In this document: piece after piece, positions 5,803 through 5,925 of the stretch
Layout of the letters: the number at the start of each line of letters is the position of its first letter
Position numbering within the stretch: position 1 is the first letter of the stretch
Origin: Bacteroidota bacterium
Lineage (GTDB): Bacteria > Bacteroidota > Kryptoniia > Kryptoniales > JAKASW01
Length of the DNA: 5,925 nt
Direction of reading: 5' to 3'
Assembly (NCBI GenBank): GCA_021785235.1
Contig: JAJYGB010000556.1
Coordinates: forward strand, 1-5,925
Program-made: the position numbers and the translations under genes
Notes under the pieces: generated by a model
Databases searched by the model: none
Told to the model about the DNA's origin: nothing
The model's input: the letters and a program-made list of their open reading frames with translations, nothing else

Positions 5803-5925
5803 TTATTGCCGAATGCCCCTGAAGAGCCATGTTGCAGATGCGTCGTGTCTCAGCCGCGCTCTGACCGACAGCGATATTTGACATGGCTCCCATTTCTTCA
5901 ATACTTCACAAGCTTTCTCAAACGC
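5803..5925 (-). other. Possible 3' end of an upstream gene (weak)
   Basis: One minus-strand frame is open from the window edge to TAA at 5805-5803, giving 40 codons. It starts with a helix-like stretch (AFEKACEVLKKWEP), but the later part is arginine-rich and resembles nothing known. A 40-codon open frame is easily produced by chance. A second frame (ATG 5893 to TAA 5768, 41 codons) overlaps the kduI start by 10 bases. Neither can be called a gene from this window. Confidence 0.2.
5824..5889. repeat. Inverted repeat upstream of kduI
   Basis: GAGCCATGT (5824-5832) and ACATGGCTC (5881-5889) are exact 9-bp inverted copies separated by 48 bases. They lie 47-112 bases upstream of the kduI start. 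If transcribed, the leader RNA could fold into a stem closing a large loop, inside which TCAG/CTGA can also pair. It could be a leader structure, paired protein sites, or chance. Confidence 0.35.

Noticed and set aside
5824..5889. tRNA or small structured RNA suggested by the inverted repeat
   Set aside because: The arms resemble an acceptor stem and the length is close to a tRNA, but there is no T-loop GTTCGANTC motif or recognisable anticodon arm.

Overview
The window reads as part of a Gram-negative bacterial chromosome; every convincing gene lies on the minus strand. The lineage cannot be fixed from this stretch. Clear Shine-Dalgarno sites and a textbook sigma70-type promoter argue against a typical Bacteroides-like organism. 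The PdxB and the Tyr/Arg/Pro-rich secreted protein would suit the wider Bacteroidota/Ignavibacteria neighbourhood, but that is a guess.

Reading along the minus strand from the right edge: a poorly explained 148-base stretch (5778-5925) leads into kduI (5777-4944), kduD (4900-4139), an SDR oxidoreductase of the UxuB/YjmF fructuronate reductase type (4045-3257) and pdxB (3224-2064). Gaps are 43, 93 and 32 bases, so these four genes look like one transcription unit. KduI and KduD turn the unsaturated-uronate product of pectin or other polyuronide lyases into 2-keto-3-deoxygluconate (KDG). The UxuB-type enzyme would make D-mannonate from D-fructuronate, and mannonate dehydratase (not in the window) would carry that to KDG. 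The first three genes therefore feed two uronate branches into one intermediate. PdxB, a vitamin B6 biosynthesis enzyme, is an unexpected last member.

Two smaller genes follow. One (1898-1317) encodes an exported Tyr/Arg/Pro-rich protein with a small C-terminal domain, preceded by a 27-bp dyad. The other (1090-890) encodes a YqaE/Pmp3-type two-helix membrane peptide.

At the left edge a TetR-family regulator (524 to beyond base 1) is cut by the window. Its upstream region is the most elaborate regulatory DNA here. It has a TTGACA-17-TATATT promoter and two matching dyads, GAAACG-N14-CGTTTC, whose centres are 84 bp apart. Between them lies a terminator-like hairpin with a U-tract inside the untranslated leader. 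This suggests autoregulation, possibly with attenuation. No mobile element, CRISPR array, rRNA or tRNA was seen. Most of the window is ordinary metabolism; the tetR leader and the placement of pdxB are the parts worth a second look.
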